Origin: an uncultured Gammaproteobacteria bacterium
Lineage (GTDB): Bacteria > Pseudomonadota > Gammaproteobacteria > Pseudomonadales > Azotimanducaceae
NCBI GenBank assembly: GCA_913045175.1
Contig: CAJWQG010000018.1
Coordinates: forward strand, 1 to 58,559
Length of the DNA stretch: 58,559 nucleotides
Reading direction: 5' to 3'
This document shows, piece after piece, positions 9,200 to 18,689 of the stretch. Position 1 is the stretch's first letter, and each line of letters begins with the position of its first letter. A program made the translations under genes and the position numbers. The notes beneath the pieces were generated by a model. That model worked only from the letters and a program-made list of their open reading frames with translations. It did no database searches and was not told the DNA's origin.

Positions 9200-9825
9200 C
9201 TAAGAACGCATATCCTCAATAAAACTATTGGACTCGTCGATTGCCTTCTGCATCGCGTCGATGAGTCGATTGACGTCCGTGTTAACAGTGCCCAGTTCGC
9301 TTTTGAGTGAGGCAATAGCTCGGGCGTTGAGATTATGTTTGAGAAAGAGGACGTTGTCTTTCAATGTTGCCAACACAGGGTCAATCGCATCTTCCGCGCG
9401 CCGCATTGATGAAATAAGTCGAGAATAACGTCGTCTGGTATCGCGCAACTGTCTTTCACTTTCTCGACGTAGATTTTGGCTGGAATACTCTTCCAGTTCG
9501 TCTGTCCATTCGTCAAATAGTGCATCGGCTACTGATTCCACGGCGCCAATGCGGTCGTGTATCGTTGAGGCTGCGGTGACGCTATCTTCATATTCATCGT
9601 TAAGTTCCTCGTAATAATCTTCGAGATCACCACCGTCAAAATTTACTACCGCACGAAACTGAGTCAGGACATCCTTGAATTGCTCCTGGCCGTCTTCCTG
9701 AGCTGATTGAGCCTATCTATCAGGATGTCCCGTTTGTGGACCCCGAATTGTTCCATTGCGTCTTAATAGGTGCTTTCACAAGCGGTCAGGCACACCATGG
9801 TGAACACCAGAATAAATGCTCTCAT
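9200..9825 (-). pseudogene. DUF2959 lipoprotein, broken by a stop and a small deletion
   Basis: ATG 9825 follows GGAGG and begins a lipoprotein signal ('CLTAC', Cys at residue 16). Codon 21 is TAA (9763-9765), between 'ACESTY' and 'DAMEQFGVHKRDILIDR'. After 'DILIDR' the frame shifts near 9715 and resumes as 'AQSAQEDGQEQFKDVL' through 'LRRESERQLRDTRRRY' to 'NLNARAIASLKSELG', all typical of the helical DUF2959 family. From memory of the family, three or so residues (about ten bases net) are missing at the junction. The family is a periplasmic coiled-coil protein of unknown role. It is convergent with the binding-protein gene. Two independent lesions make function very unlikely. Confidence 0.85.
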
Positions 9826-9858
9826 CAATCGACCTCCGTGCAAAAAAAACTCAGCATA

Positions 9859-11124
9859 TCAGATAATCTCGAAGTAACGATCAAGTTCCCACCGTGAAAT
9901 CACGTCGTCATCTTCTGTATGTTGTTGGAACTCCATAGCCTCCTTGTGGCGATTGGCAACCCAATGAGCCACAGTATACCGCCCAATAATCTTGGATAGG
10001 TAAGAGTCCTGTTCGAGATTTTCGACCGCGTCCGTCAGCGTGGCAGGCAAGATAAGCGGTTGTTGGATGGGAGGAGTTTTCGTCTGATTCACCAGGCCGC
10101 TGATTCCGCTCGCAAGAATCACTGAAAGGGCCAGGTAAGGGTTAATATCTGAAGCGCTCACACGATGTTCAATGTTTATGTCATCATCGTTGAGAGACCG
10201 AATCGCGCAGTTTGTGTCAGTCCCCCACGTGGAGGTTACCGTCGGTCCTCGTCGGTAGTCGTTAGCAGTGGGCCGTAGGAATGACATTGTGGCATTCAAT
10301 TCCTGCACGAGCCCGCCGATCCAGAAACTGCGTGCATGCTCTGGAGGCGTCTGGTCACTTGTGAGTGTATGACGGATATGTATCGCGCCATTGTAGTCGG
10401 ATGTAGGTGTGGTCATGAATGTCGCAGCAAGGCTGTAATCGACAGCGACTTCGTACAGCACCTCCTTGGTTCGGATGACACAATCTGCGCTAACAAGCGG
10501 ATCTCCCGGTAGCAAATTCAGCTGCACTTGACCATTTGCCAGATTGTTCCAGCTCTCGAATTCGACTCCCAGATAACCCATGCGTTCAGTGACTTCACCC
10601 ATGAAGTCCCTGATGTGGTATGCGCGACGGATTGAATGTGTTTTTGTTAATCCTGAAACTGGTGCTAGGTTTTGATAGCTATCTCCCCTTATCTGATCAT
10701 ATGGTGAGTCAAACAGACAGAACGCCAACTCAAAGGCAACCTGTGCCTGATAATGTTGTGCCTCGAGTTGTTCAACGATTTTTCTAAGTGTTGTACGAGG
10801 ACAGAAACTGATGGGTGTGCCGTCTTCAGAAGCATACTCCGCAATACAGTGACCAAGGTTAGGATTGTGGCGGTCTTGTATCAGAGTGGTGAGGTCAGGT
10901 CTTAACAGTAGTTCGGGCCAGTTCTTGTCGGCTACGCCGTGCTCTGTTGATTGTGCTAGTTCACGGATATGGCAACCATCAGGTAGCGACTTTACGAATG
11001 TGTGGCGGTGTATATGTGAACCTAGTCCGGATCCATCCAACGTGGTCACCATTGTTCGTATGACATCCAGGTGGTGGCGATCCAGCCAGTGGCCTAGGCT
11101 ATCCTCTCCTCTAAAAGAAGACAT
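9859..11124 (-). CDS. Glutamine synthetase family protein (gamma-glutamylamide type)
   Basis: 421 residues. Resembles the PuuA/GlnA3 branch of glutamine synthetase: 'VAFELAFCLFD' (metal-binding Glu), 'GYLGVEFESWNNLANGQVQLNLLPGDPL' region with the second Glu cluster, 'GAIHIRHTLTS' in place of the ammonia/ATP segment 'GSGMHxHxS', and 'IEHRVSASDINPYLALSVILAS' near the end, the most diagnostic stretch. This branch links glutamate to amines such as putrescine or to alcohols and aromatic amines. Somewhat shorter than PuuA (about 470), with a reduced N-terminal domain. It sits 15 bp after ribBA on the same strand. The substrate is not predictable. Confidence 0.8.
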   Translation of the reverse strand: MSSFRGEDSLGHWLDRHHLDVIRTMVTTLDGSGLGSHIHRHTFVKSLPDGCHIRELAQSTEHGVADKNWPELLLRPDLTTLIQDRHNPNLGHCIAEYASEDGTPISFCPRTTLRKIVEQLEAQHYQAQVAFELAFCLFDSPYDQIRGDSYQNLAPVSGLTKTHSIRRAYHIRDFMGEVTERMGYLGVEFESWNNLANGQVQLNLLPGDPLVSADCVIRTKEVLYEVAVDYSLAATFMTTPTSDYNGAIHIRHTLTSDQTPPEHARSFWIGGLVQELNATMSFLRPTANDYRRGPTVTSTWGTDTNCAIRSLNDDDINIEHRVSASDINPYLALSVILASGISGLVNQTKTPPIQQPLILPATLTDAVENLEQDSYLSKIIGRYTVAHWVANRHKEAMEFQQHTEDDDVISRWELDRYFEII

Positions 11125-11139
11125 ACCGGCAACTCATGG

Positions 11140-12252
11140 TTATTCATTTTCCACGAATTCGACCACTTCCAGTTGGAAGCCGGATATGGCGTTGAAGCGG
11201 GTAGGTGAGCTTAGTAAACGCATCTTGCCAACACCAATGTCACGTAGTATTTGACTGCCCGTCCCGATGAGTCGGTAGACGCCCACTTCATTATTGTGAC
11301 GCTGTACCGGTGGAACGTCAGGGAAATGATTGACCTGTGCCAATGATTCTTCCTGGGAAGGTTCCTGTCCGACGATGACGACAACACCGTTGCCCTCCTT
11401 AGCGATCCTTTCCATGGAATCGTGCAACGACCAACTGGGTTTTTCGCCAGGGCGCTCGGTCAACAGAATGTCTCGTAACGTATTCAATACCTGAACCCGG
11501 ACAAGGCAGGGTTCTACTTCACTGATTTGTCCTTTCACCAGGGCAAAGTGAACACATTCGGATATCTTATCGGTATAGGTGTGTAGATTAAATTCCCCCA
11601 TCGCTGTGGGGACAGTCCGCGTGTCCTTTAGTTCTATCGTTTTGTCATAGAGCGTTCGATATTGAATCAGATCTGCGATAGTACCGATCTTAATTCCATG
11701 TTGAGTCGCGAATGTTTCAAGTTCTGCTCGCTGAGCCATGGTGCCGTCTTCATTCATCACTTCAACAATTGCAGCCGCCGGTGTGTAGCCGGCCATGCGT
11801 GCCAGGTCGCACCCGGCTTCTGTATGACCGGCACGCGTTAACACGCCACCTTCTTTTGCGATAAGCGGAAATATATGTCCAGGCATAACAAGATCAGATG
11901 GCTTGGCATTCTTAGCGACGGCGGTGCGCACGGTCTTTGCTCTGTCTGCCGCGGAAATTCCGGTAGTGATGCCGTCAGCCGCTTCAATGGAAACGGTAAA
12001 GTTGGTCTCGTGTAGCGAGTTGTTGTGTTCCACCATCAGGGGCAGATTTAACTGTCGAGCTCGATCTTCCGTAACGGTCAGACAGATTAACCCGCACGCA
12101 TAACGCGCGAAAAATGTGATGTGCTCCGGCGTGACCACATCCGCAGCGATAATAAGGTCGCCTTCATTCTCCCGGTCTTCATCATCCATGATGAGTACCA
12201 TTTTGCCTTGTCGGAAATCTTCCAGGATTTCTTCGACTGAGTTGATAGGCAC
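11140..12252 (-). CDS. ribB: 3,4-dihydroxy-2-butanone-4-phosphate synthase with degenerate GTP cyclohydrolase II domain
   Basis: 370 residues from GTG 12252, preceded by GAGG. The frame is open 41 codons further but without family similarity. Residues 1-200 are RibB: '[16 protein letters not shown]' with the acidic metal site, '[16 protein letters not shown]', '[10 protein letters not shown]'. It makes the four-carbon precursor of riboflavin from ribulose 5-phosphate. The C-terminal half aligns with GTP cyclohydrolase II, but the zinc-binding CxxD...CDC segment ('SLRCDC' in RibA) is absent, replaced by '[12 protein letters not shown]'. That half is therefore probably catalytically dead, as in Pseudomonas-type RibB proteins. 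A separate RibA is expected elsewhere. No FMN riboswitch is visible in the 116 bp before glcD. Confidence 0.9.
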   Translation of the reverse strand: MPINSVEEILEDFRQGKMVLIMDDEDRENEGDLIIAADVVTPEHITFFARYACGLICLTVTEDRARQLNLPLMVEHNNSLHETNFTVSIEAADGITTGISAADRAKTVRTAVAKNAKPSDLVMPGHIFPLIAKEGGVLTRAGHTEAGCDLARMAGYTPAAAIVEVMNEDGTMAQRAELETFATQHGIKIGTIADLIQYRTLYDKTIELKDTRTVPTAMGEFNLHTYTDKISECVHFALVKGQISEVEPCLVRVQVLNTLRDILLTERPGEKPSWSLHDSMERIAKEGNGVVVIVGQEPSQEESLAQVNHFPDVPPVQRHNNEVGVYRLIGTGSQILRDIGVGKMRLLSSPTRFNAISGFQLEVVEFVENE

Positions 12253-12368
12253 TTCAGGCCTCAAATTCTTGGTTGAGCCGGAATTATAGGCTATATGTGG
12301 AATGCATACGATGTTAGCTGGCGCATCGAATAGCGTATAATCCCAAGCGCAAATAGTAAGGTAACCCA

Positions 12369-13826
12369 ATGGCATCTGATAAGAACTCGTTCGTAAGCGC
12401 GTTGCGAGAGATATGTGGTGACGACATGATTACTGATGTCGCTCGCTTGAAGGTTTATGAAACTGATGGGCTAACTGCGAAGAAGAGGGTGCCATGGATA
12501 GTTGTATTACCTTCCACGGTGTCAGAGGTACAGCGTATTGTAGCGTTATGTGCTAGGCATAAGGTGCCGGTTGTTGCTCGCGGTGCTGGAACTGGTCTTT
12601 CTGGCGGCGCAATGCCCCATGGCCATGGCGTGTTATTGAGCCTCGCGAAGTTCAATAAAATTCTGGAGGTAGACGAGAACGCACGTCTTGCGCGCATCGA
12701 ACCAGGCGTTACTAACCTGGCGATCACGAAGGCGGTGGAACATCTGGGGCTATATTACGCCCCTGACCCATCGTCCCAAATTGCCTGCACCATTGGTGGG
12801 AACGTGGCTGAAAACTCAGGGGGAGTTCATTGCCTAAAATATGGCCTCACTGTACACAACGTGATGGGCCTGAAGGTCGTGTCACCCAAGGGAGAGATAT
12901 ACGAGCTTGGCGGTGATGCACTGGATGCGGCAGGGTTTGATTTGCTTGCCGTGATGCACGGTTCCGAGGGCATGCTTGGCATCGTAGTAGAAGTTACAGT
13001 CAAACTGCTGGAAAAACCGTCGGGTGTATGTGTGGTACTAGCCGCGTTCGATAGCGTAAATGCTGCTGCTGGTTGTGTGGGTCAGATTATTGCTGACGGG
13101 ATCCTCCCGGCTGGATTAGAGATGATGGATCAGCTTGCCGCGGAAGCAGCAGAAGCTTTTGTTCATGCTGGCTATCCCACTGACGCCGCGTCGCTGCTTC
13201 TGTGTGAATTGGATGGTAACGCGAAGGAAGTGCAAGTGCAGCACGAGCAACTATTGTCAATTTTGGATCGCTGTGACGCTAAAAGCGTTTCAACTGCATG
13301 GGATGAGGCTGAACGTTTCAGGCTATGGCAGGGGCGTAAAGCAGCCTTCCCAGCCGTAGGTCGCATTGCGCCAGATTACTACTGTATGGATGGTACGATT
13401 CCTCGCAAGGAGTTACCGGAGGTGCTTACGGCGATTACTAAGCTGTCAGAACAGTTTGATTTACCTTGTGCGAATGTCTTTCACGCCGGAGATGGTAATT
13501 TGCACCCATTGATACTCTATGACGCAAACGATAACGACCAATTGCAAAGAGCGGAGGAATTCGGAGCGCAAATTCTAGCGCTCTGTATCGAGAAGGGAGG
13601 CACCATCACTGGCGAACACGGTGTGGGTGTCGAGAAGATTGATCAAATGTGTATTCAGTTTGACGAGCAGGAACTGGAAATATTTCACGGGATTAAGTCG
13701 AGTTTTGATCAACAGGGAATCCTTAACCCTGGTAAAGCAGTCCCGACATTGAGCCGCTGTGCAGAATTTGGCGCCATGCATGTCCACGTGGGAGAGGAAA
13801 AACATTCGGATCTGGAACGTTTCTAG
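12369..13826 (+). CDS. glcD: Glycolate oxidase subunit GlcD
   Basis: 485 residues. FAD-binding type 4 oxidase: 'VVARGAGTGLSGGAMPHGHG' (FAD loop, about residues 73-92), 'GGNVAENSGGVHCLKYG', and C-terminal 'NVFHAGDGNLHP' and 'GEHGVGVEK', the standard signatures of GlcD / D-lactate dehydrogenases. It oxidises glycolate to glyoxylate, passing electrons to the GlcF iron-sulfur subunit at the membrane. First gene of glcDEF: its TAG stop is immediately followed by the glcE ATG. Divergent from ribB. Full length and intact. No GlcC regulator is present in the window. Confidence 0.95.
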   Translation: MASDKNSFVSALREICGDDMITDVARLKVYETDGLTAKKRVPWIVVLPSTVSEVQRIVALCARHKVPVVARGAGTGLSGGAMPHGHGVLLSLAKFNKILEVDENARLARIEPGVTNLAITKAVEHLGLYYAPDPSSQIACTIGGNVAENSGGVHCLKYGLTVHNVMGLKVVSPKGEIYELGGDALDAAGFDLLAVMHGSEGMLGIVVEVTVKLLEKPSGVCVVLAAFDSVNAAAGCVGQIIADGILPAGLEMMDQLAAEAAEAFVHAGYPTDAASLLLCELDGNAKEVQVQHEQLLSILDRCDAKSVSTAWDEAERFRLWQGRKAAFPAVGRIAPDYYCMDGTIPRKELPEVLTAITKLSEQFDLPCANVFHAGDGNLHPLILYDANDNDQLQRAEEFGAQILALCIEKGGTITGEHGVGVEKIDQMCIQFDEQELEIFHGIKSSFDQQGILNPGKAVPTLSRCAEFGAMHVHVGEEKHSDLERF

Positions 13827-14825
13827 ATGTATTCCAATGATGCAACGGATTCGCTGATAGAATCAGTCACGGACGCGCTTCAGTATAAGAAGCCTTTGTG
13901 GCTGAGGGGCGGTAATAGTAAATCGTTCTTTGGTAATCCATCTGATACAGATTGCACTGAGCTTGACCTTCGTTGCCATGCCGGAGTTATCGACTACGTG
14001 CCTGATGAATTGGTCATTAGTGTCCGAGCGGGCACACCGCTTACAGAAGTTGTTGAACTGCTTGAGCAGGAAGGTCAGATGCTGCCTTTTGAACCACCGA
14101 ATTTCGGTGGAGCATCCACGATCGGCGGTGTTATCGCCAGTGGGTTGTCCGGACCAAGACGACCATACACCGGGGCAGTACGTGATTTTGTGTTGGGTGT
14201 GAACCTGCTCTCCGGCAATGGCTCGGTCCTTTCTTTTGGCGGTCAGGTGATGAAAAACGTCGCGGGATACGATGTATCACGTCTGGTGGTTGGTGCGATG
14301 GGTACGCTTGGGGTAATTATGGATGTGAGTCTCAAAGTGTTGCCAAAGCGTTCACCAGAAGTCACCTGGCGAGTTTCCGAAGTGCCTGCTTCGATCGGTA
14401 ACCTTAGCGCCCACGCAATAGTCAATGGGCAGCACTACATTCGTGTGCCGGAAGGGGAAAGCCTGGCAGGCGAGGTGGTTGATAATGACTTCTGGCGGCA
14501 ACTTGCCACGCACGAATTGTCGAGCTTGAAAGAGGGCGACGCGTTGTGGCGTATCTCGGTCCCGCCGTCATCAAAGCAGTATCTTGATGAGGCCACCGTC
14601 GTGGAGTGGGGGGGGGCGCTTCGCTGGGTCGCGGATCCCAAAGCGCATCCACATGAGGTACTGGAATCTGGGCATGCGACACTTTTTAGGACAACCGATG
14701 ACTCTGAGCGGACTCGATTCCAGCCGCTGGACCCGGTTGTGGCGCGAATTCATGAGAAGTTAAAGCACAATTTTGATCCGCAGGAAATTTTTAACCCCGG
14801 TAGGATAACCTGGCATGCAAACTAA
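13827..14825 (+). CDS. glcE: Glycolate oxidase subunit GlcE
   Basis: 332 residues starting directly after the glcD stop. Second FAD-binding subunit, lacking the long catalytic C-terminus of GlcD: 'WLRGGNSKSFFG' near residue 30, 'PFEPPNFGGASTIGGVIASG', 'VKNVAGYD'-like 'VMKNVAGYDVSRLVVGAMG', and C-terminal 'IFNPGRITW'. Works in the GlcDEF complex. It overlaps glcF by 11 bp, implying coupled translation. A run of nine Gs at about 14608-14616 lies within the gene without breaking the frame. Confidence 0.94.
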   Translation: MYSNDATDSLIESVTDALQYKKPLWLRGGNSKSFFGNPSDTDCTELDLRCHAGVIDYVPDELVISVRAGTPLTEVVELLEQEGQMLPFEPPNFGGASTIGGVIASGLSGPRRPYTGAVRDFVLGVNLLSGNGSVLSFGGQVMKNVAGYDVSRLVVGAMGTLGVIMDVSLKVLPKRSPEVTWRVSEVPASIGNLSAHAIVNGQHYIRVPEGESLAGEVVDNDFWRQLATHELSSLKEGDALWRISVPPSSKQYLDEATVVEWGGALRWVADPKAHPHEVLESGHATLFRTTDDSERTRFQPLDPVVARIHEKLKHNFDPQEIFNPGRITWHAN

Positions 14826-16014
14826 CATTCATCCAGATCTTGTTGGAAAGGATAAAATCGCTGAGGCAGAGGAAATACTGCGAAGTTGCGTGCACTGCGG
14901 ATTCTGTATGGCGACCTGTCCGACGTATCAGCTACTCGGTGACGAGCTTGATGGTCCGCGTGGTCGTATTTACCTGGTAAAGAATCTACTTGAAACCAAT
15001 AGCATGGACGATCAATCTGCCACGCACCTGGATCGCTGTCTTACTTGTCGTTCGTGTGAAACCACTTGCCCTTCCGGGGTGAGATACGGTCGATTGCTCG
15101 ACATCGCCAGGGATTTGATGGTCACACGGGTGCGTCGTCCTTTGCGCATTGAGGTGCTGTCGCGTTTGCTGCGTTGGACCGTGCCACATCCAAGGGTTTT
15201 TGGTGCTTTGTTGAGACTGGGTCAACTAGTTAGACCGGTATTGCCGATGTTCATTGCTGGCAAGGTGCCCCTCCGGCAGACTTCAGTGGCACTGAATGAC
15301 TTGCCAAATGGATCAGCGGACAAAACCGTGATTCTGCTCCAGGGTTGTGTCCAACGCGCAGCTACGCCGGGCGTAAATGAGGCGATTCAAAGTTTGCTGC
15401 AGGCATCCGGTTGTGCTGTGGAATATCTTACAGAAGAGGGTTGCTGTGGCGGGTTGGATTACCACCTGTCTGACCATGAGACTGGCGTCCGTCGGATGCA
15501 AACCCTGGTCGATCAATTATATCCAAGACTGGACTCGGTAGAGGCCATTGTCTCCTCAGCGAGTGGCTGTGGTGTCACCATAAAGGAATATCCGGAGATC
15601 CTGGATTCATCCTACGCGGATCGTGCTGCGGCTATAGTGGACAAAGTTGTTGATATTAGCGAACTTCTGGATCAAGAGAGTTTTACTTGCCGGCCCATCC
15701 GTGTTGCGGTGCACACGCCCTGCACCCTGCAGCATGGACAACAGATAGATGGTGTTATTGAACAGATTCTGGCTCGGGCAGGATGTGAAATTGTTCCTTC
15801 AAACGAAGGGCACCTGTGTTGTGGTTCTGCCGGAACCTATTCCGTTTTGCAGCCTAAGTTAGCCGAGCGTTTAAGAGACCGAAAATTGGGATCGTTACTA
15901 AGAGAGGAGCCTGAAGTCATCGTTACCGCAAACGTAGGCTGTCAGCTGCATCTGCAGAGTGGTACGGGGACTCCGGTAATGCATTGGACAGAGCTACTCG
16001 CTCGCCAGCTTTAA
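14815..16014 (+). CDS. glcF: Glycolate oxidase iron-sulfur subunit GlcF
   Basis: 399 residues. Two 4Fe-4S motifs: 'CVHCGFCMATCPTY' (about residues 26-39) and 'CLTCRSCETTCPSG' (about 76-89). Two cysteine-rich CCG domains follow: 'GCCGGLDYHL' near 210 and 'LCCGSAGTYSVL' near 340. It carries electrons from GlcD/GlcE to the quinone pool. Last gene of the operon; its stop is eight bases from the convergent carbamoyltransferase gene. Intact. Confidence 0.95.
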   Translation: MQTNIHPDLVGKDKIAEAEEILRSCVHCGFCMATCPTYQLLGDELDGPRGRIYLVKNLLETNSMDDQSATHLDRCLTCRSCETTCPSGVRYGRLLDIARDLMVTRVRRPLRIEVLSRLLRWTVPHPRVFGALLRLGQLVRPVLPMFIAGKVPLRQTSVALNDLPNGSADKTVILLQGCVQRAATPGVNEAIQSLLQASGCAVEYLTEEGCCGGLDYHLSDHETGVRRMQTLVDQLYPRLDSVEAIVSSASGCGVTIKEYPEILDSSYADRAAAIVDKVVDISELLDQESFTCRPIRVAVHTPCTLQHGQQIDGVIEQILARAGCEIVPSNEGHLCCGSAGTYSVLQPKLAERLRDRKLGSLLREEPEVIVTANVGCQLHLQSGTGTPVMHWTELLARQL

Positions 16015-16022
16015 GTTTCTAC

Positions 16023-16946
16023 TTAAGAAGCTTGCTGGTAAACCCACCACAATAGACCCTTCTGCGCGTGAAGGCGGTTTTCCGCTTGTTGAAAAATGAT
16101 TGCTCTGGGGTCGCGGACCATATCTGGTGTGATTTCGAATCCGTCATGGATCGGCATGTCATGCATGATTTTGCAGGAAAGCCCGTTTAGTAGTTCTGCG
16201 TTGATCTGGTACGGCATCATTTGCTCAAGCTTGGCCCGTTTCTCTGTCTCGTGTGCTGGATCATTGAAGTACTGCATATCAATCCAGGTATCGGTATATA
16301 CAAAGTCTGCGGTTTGAATAGCGTCTCTGGGCTCTGTCGTATGGTTTACAAAACTTGATGATCTAATGATTTCCTGAACGTCTATGTCGAAACTCTCACC
16401 GTTATCAGTTACTTCCGGCGTGGCAAGGGTTAGTTTGATGCCAAGTTTGTCGCAGAGAATGGATAGTGAATTCGATACATTATTCTGCACACCAAGATAG
16501 ACCAGATGAGCAGAGGAAATGTCTCCATATTCCATCATGGTCAGCACGTCGGTCAGAGCCTGGCATGGATGATATAGCTCGCAACATCCATTGATTACTG
16601 GAACCTGGCTTCCTGCGATGATTTTAGTGAGATCACTGTGGTAAAGCAGTCGCGCCATGATGCAGCTAACATTGCGTGACAAATATTCTGTCTCATACTC
16701 AATACCGGAGAGCACGAAATTTGAAGTCTGCCAGTCTATATAGATACCGTGGCCGCCAAGTTCTGTCATGGCGACCTCAAAGGATACCCGGGTCCTGGTA
16801 GAAGTCTTCTGGAATATCATTGCAAGTGACTCACCTTGCAGCAGATCTCTAAATTCCTGGGGATTGGCTTTTATTTCTGCAGCCTTAGCGAGGATTGACT
16901 CTAATTCTGCGGTTGTTAGGTCTTTTAGATTAGGTATATGTCGCAT
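16023..16946 (-). CDS. Ornithine/aspartate carbamoyltransferase family protein
   Basis: 307 residues. The carbamoyl-phosphate loop is 'KTSTRTRVSFE' (STRTR at about residue 50) and the HPxQ motif is 'HPCQALTDVL' near 130, as in ornithine carbamoyltransferases. The SMG-equivalent substrate loop is absent, and the usual HCLP motif reads 'MHDMPIHDGFEI', with Asp for the catalytic Cys. It could be the cell's ArgF or a paralogue acting on a modified ornithine or another amine. No other arginine genes are adjacent. Length normal, frame intact. Convergent with glcF: an AT-rich imperfect palindrome spans both stops. Confidence 0.82.
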   Translation of the reverse strand: MRHIPNLKDLTTAELESILAKAAEIKANPQEFRDLLQGESLAMIFQKTSTRTRVSFEVAMTELGGHGIYIDWQTSNFVLSGIEYETEYLSRNVSCIMARLLYHSDLTKIIAGSQVPVINGCCELYHPCQALTDVLTMMEYGDISSAHLVYLGVQNNVSNSLSILCDKLGIKLTLATPEVTDNGESFDIDVQEIIRSSSFVNHTTEPRDAIQTADFVYTDTWIDMQYFNDPAHETEKRAKLEQMMPYQINAELLNGLSCKIMHDMPIHDGFEITPDMVRDPRAIIFQQAENRLHAQKGLLWWVYQQAS

Positions 16947-17167
16947 GTGTTTTACTCATCTTTCCCGATGAGTCTCCAGAAAAAAAGTCCAGCGATGCTA
17001 GCTTTCCATGGACTACTTTCAGCGATTTCGTTATCCCGTCATGGGGAATAAGAAAAGGCGCAAATTACCGTATTAAAACGGGTTTGTATACCCCAAATTT
17101 GGAGCGTTGTATCGTCGCTGTAAACACCGTAGCCTTCCCATTACGTTAGGTGTCGAATAGGTGATAT

Positions 17168-17845
17168 ATGTGCGGTCGGTTTAATGTGGTGCAGCATCCC
17201 ATGATGCGATTTCTGCAGGAGATTACCGGTCAAAGCTTTTCGGTCGAGACCAGCCTGAATGTTACGCCTACGGAGCAGACGCCGGTTCTGGTGCAATCAG
17301 ATTCATCGTGGGAACGCCGCAACATGCGTTGGTGGCTGATTCCCCATTGGTCAAAAGAGCCCACGACGAAATACACAATGTTCAACGCAAGATCCGAGAC
17401 GCTGGAAAAGAGTCGCGCGTTTCGTGAACCCTTTCAGCAGCGTCGATGTGTTTTGCCGGTATCGGGTTACTATGAATGGAAGACGGAGTCTGGTGTAAAA
17501 GTACCGTACTATATTGAACCAGAATCAGAAAATGGACTCGCACTTGCCGCCTTGTGGGATCGTTGGCATGGTAACGATAAGGTTATAGAGAGTTGCACCA
17601 TTGTTACCGCAGCAGCGCCACAAGCGATGGAGACAATTCACAACAGAATTCCAGTGCATCTGACCCGGGAGCAGATAGATTCGTGGGTGAATGCGAACAC
17701 CGATCGAGAAACTTTAGCTAAGCTGCTGGCACCCGAGGTTCGTGTGCCTCTGAGGGTTACGGCTATGTCTACATATGTGAACAACGCTCGTAATAAGGAC
17801 GAGCGTTGTCTGGAGCCGCTGGGGGAGGCGGTGGTTATTCATTAG
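17168..17845 (+). CDS. yedK: SRAP (SOS response-associated peptidase) family protein, YedK/HMCES-like
   Basis: 225 residues. 'MCGRFN' at the start gives the catalytic Cys2 after Met removal. Also visible are 'NVTPTEQTPVL', 'NARSETLEKSRAFREPFQQRRCVLPVSGYYEW' region with the conserved Glu, and 'TAAAPQAMETIHNRIPVHL' with the active His. The family crosslinks covalently to abasic sites in single-stranded DNA and protects replication forks. Full length and intact. It is convergent with the broken PhyH gene, overlapping it by four bases. No LexA-type operator was recognised in the 221 bp upstream. Confidence 0.92.
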   Translation: MCGRFNVVQHPMMRFLQEITGQSFSVETSLNVTPTEQTPVLVQSDSSWERRNMRWWLIPHWSKEPTTKYTMFNARSETLEKSRAFREPFQQRRCVLPVSGYYEWKTESGVKVPYYIEPESENGLALAALWDRWHGNDKVIESCTIVTAAAPQAMETIHNRIPVHLTREQIDSWVNANTDRETLAKLLAPEVRVPLRVTAMSTYVNNARNKDERCLEPLGEAVVIH

Positions 17846-18689
17846 GCCTTTCGTGTCCCCGAATCAAACAAGGACGGAAAGAACCACTTCGCCCCGGCCG
17901 GTTCTTCCAATAGCAATTGTTGTCTAAAGGTAAGGTTAGCCCCCTTGGGCGCAGTAACTCGCGTTCTGGAGCAGGTAAGCTGGGATGCACAGTATTTATA
18001 GAGCAGTGACCGTCGTTCATGATCCGCGGTCCAGGCTGCAGTCGCGTGGGTCGTCGCCTCGCCGAAAACACTATGCTGACGGCTGGTGCCTCGGGGCAAA
18101 TGACTATGTCAGAGTTCTGCGCCTGGCGTACGCGATCCGGCATTCGGAAATGACTATTGTGGCTGCCGGGGATTAGTCGAAGACCACCCTTGTCACCACC
18201 ACTATCTGTCAGATTCAGGACAGCAACACCAAAACCATGCAAGGCCTGAAATCCTGGCTGAGCATAGTATTTGCTTCGTTCCGCATAGGTAAAGGGCTCG
18301 GAAGCGCCATAATCGGAATGCAGTTTGCCATCAGACATGCCTTTTTGCATGCGCATGCCAAAGATGCGATCCAACCGAAAGGCGTCACCGAGTTGCATGC
18401 GCATGATATCCAAAATAAGTGGATGGTCGATCAGGTCTACCAGGGGCTGCCCCCAGGCTAGAAATCCGGGGCCTGATTCTTAGGATCCGCCGGCCATGCC
18501 GAAGCGGTAAATCTTATAGAGGCGCTCTTCTTCTTCCCAGTTTTCTGGTAGCGGTGGGATGTTGTCTTCGACCAGGGAGTTTAATTCAGCAACCTGTTGC
18601 TCGGTTAATACATTCTCGATGACCAGGTAACCTTGGAGATCGTAGAGATATTGGTAGTACTCTGCGTCTTCTTGGCTGAAGTATTCCAT
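17842..18689 (-). pseudogene. Phytanoyl-CoA dioxygenase (PhyH) family gene, broken by a stop and a frameshift
   Basis: Starts at ATG 18689 ('MEYFSQEDAEYYQYLYDLQG'), as is usual for PhyH proteins, followed by 'GYLVIENVLTEQQVAELN'. A TAA at 18480-18482 interrupts at 'GMAGGS', but the same frame continues 'ESGPGFLAWGQPLVDLIDHP'. The iron ligands are visible in 'KLHSDYGAS' (HxD) and the later substrate region 'LRLIPGSHNSHF'. Near 18064 the frame shifts: 'CPEAPAVSIVF' must join 'GEATTHATAAWTADHERR' in another frame to restore the third ligand His and the C-terminus, which ends at 17842. These are Fe(II)/2-oxoglutarate oxygenases. Two lesions mean it is almost certainly non-functional. Confidence 0.85.

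Noticed and set aside
9094-9428. Frames on the strand opposite to the DUF2959 gene.
   Set aside because: They are shadows of the DUF2959 and binding-protein genes with no start signal or family likeness.
12253-12368. FMN riboswitch before ribB.
   Set aside because: The gap to glcD is only 116 bp and no conserved RFN segments or long stems are visible.
14600-14620. A frameshift at the nine-G run within glcE.
   Set aside because: The frame and family motifs continue on both sides, so the length of the run is consistent with an intact gene.
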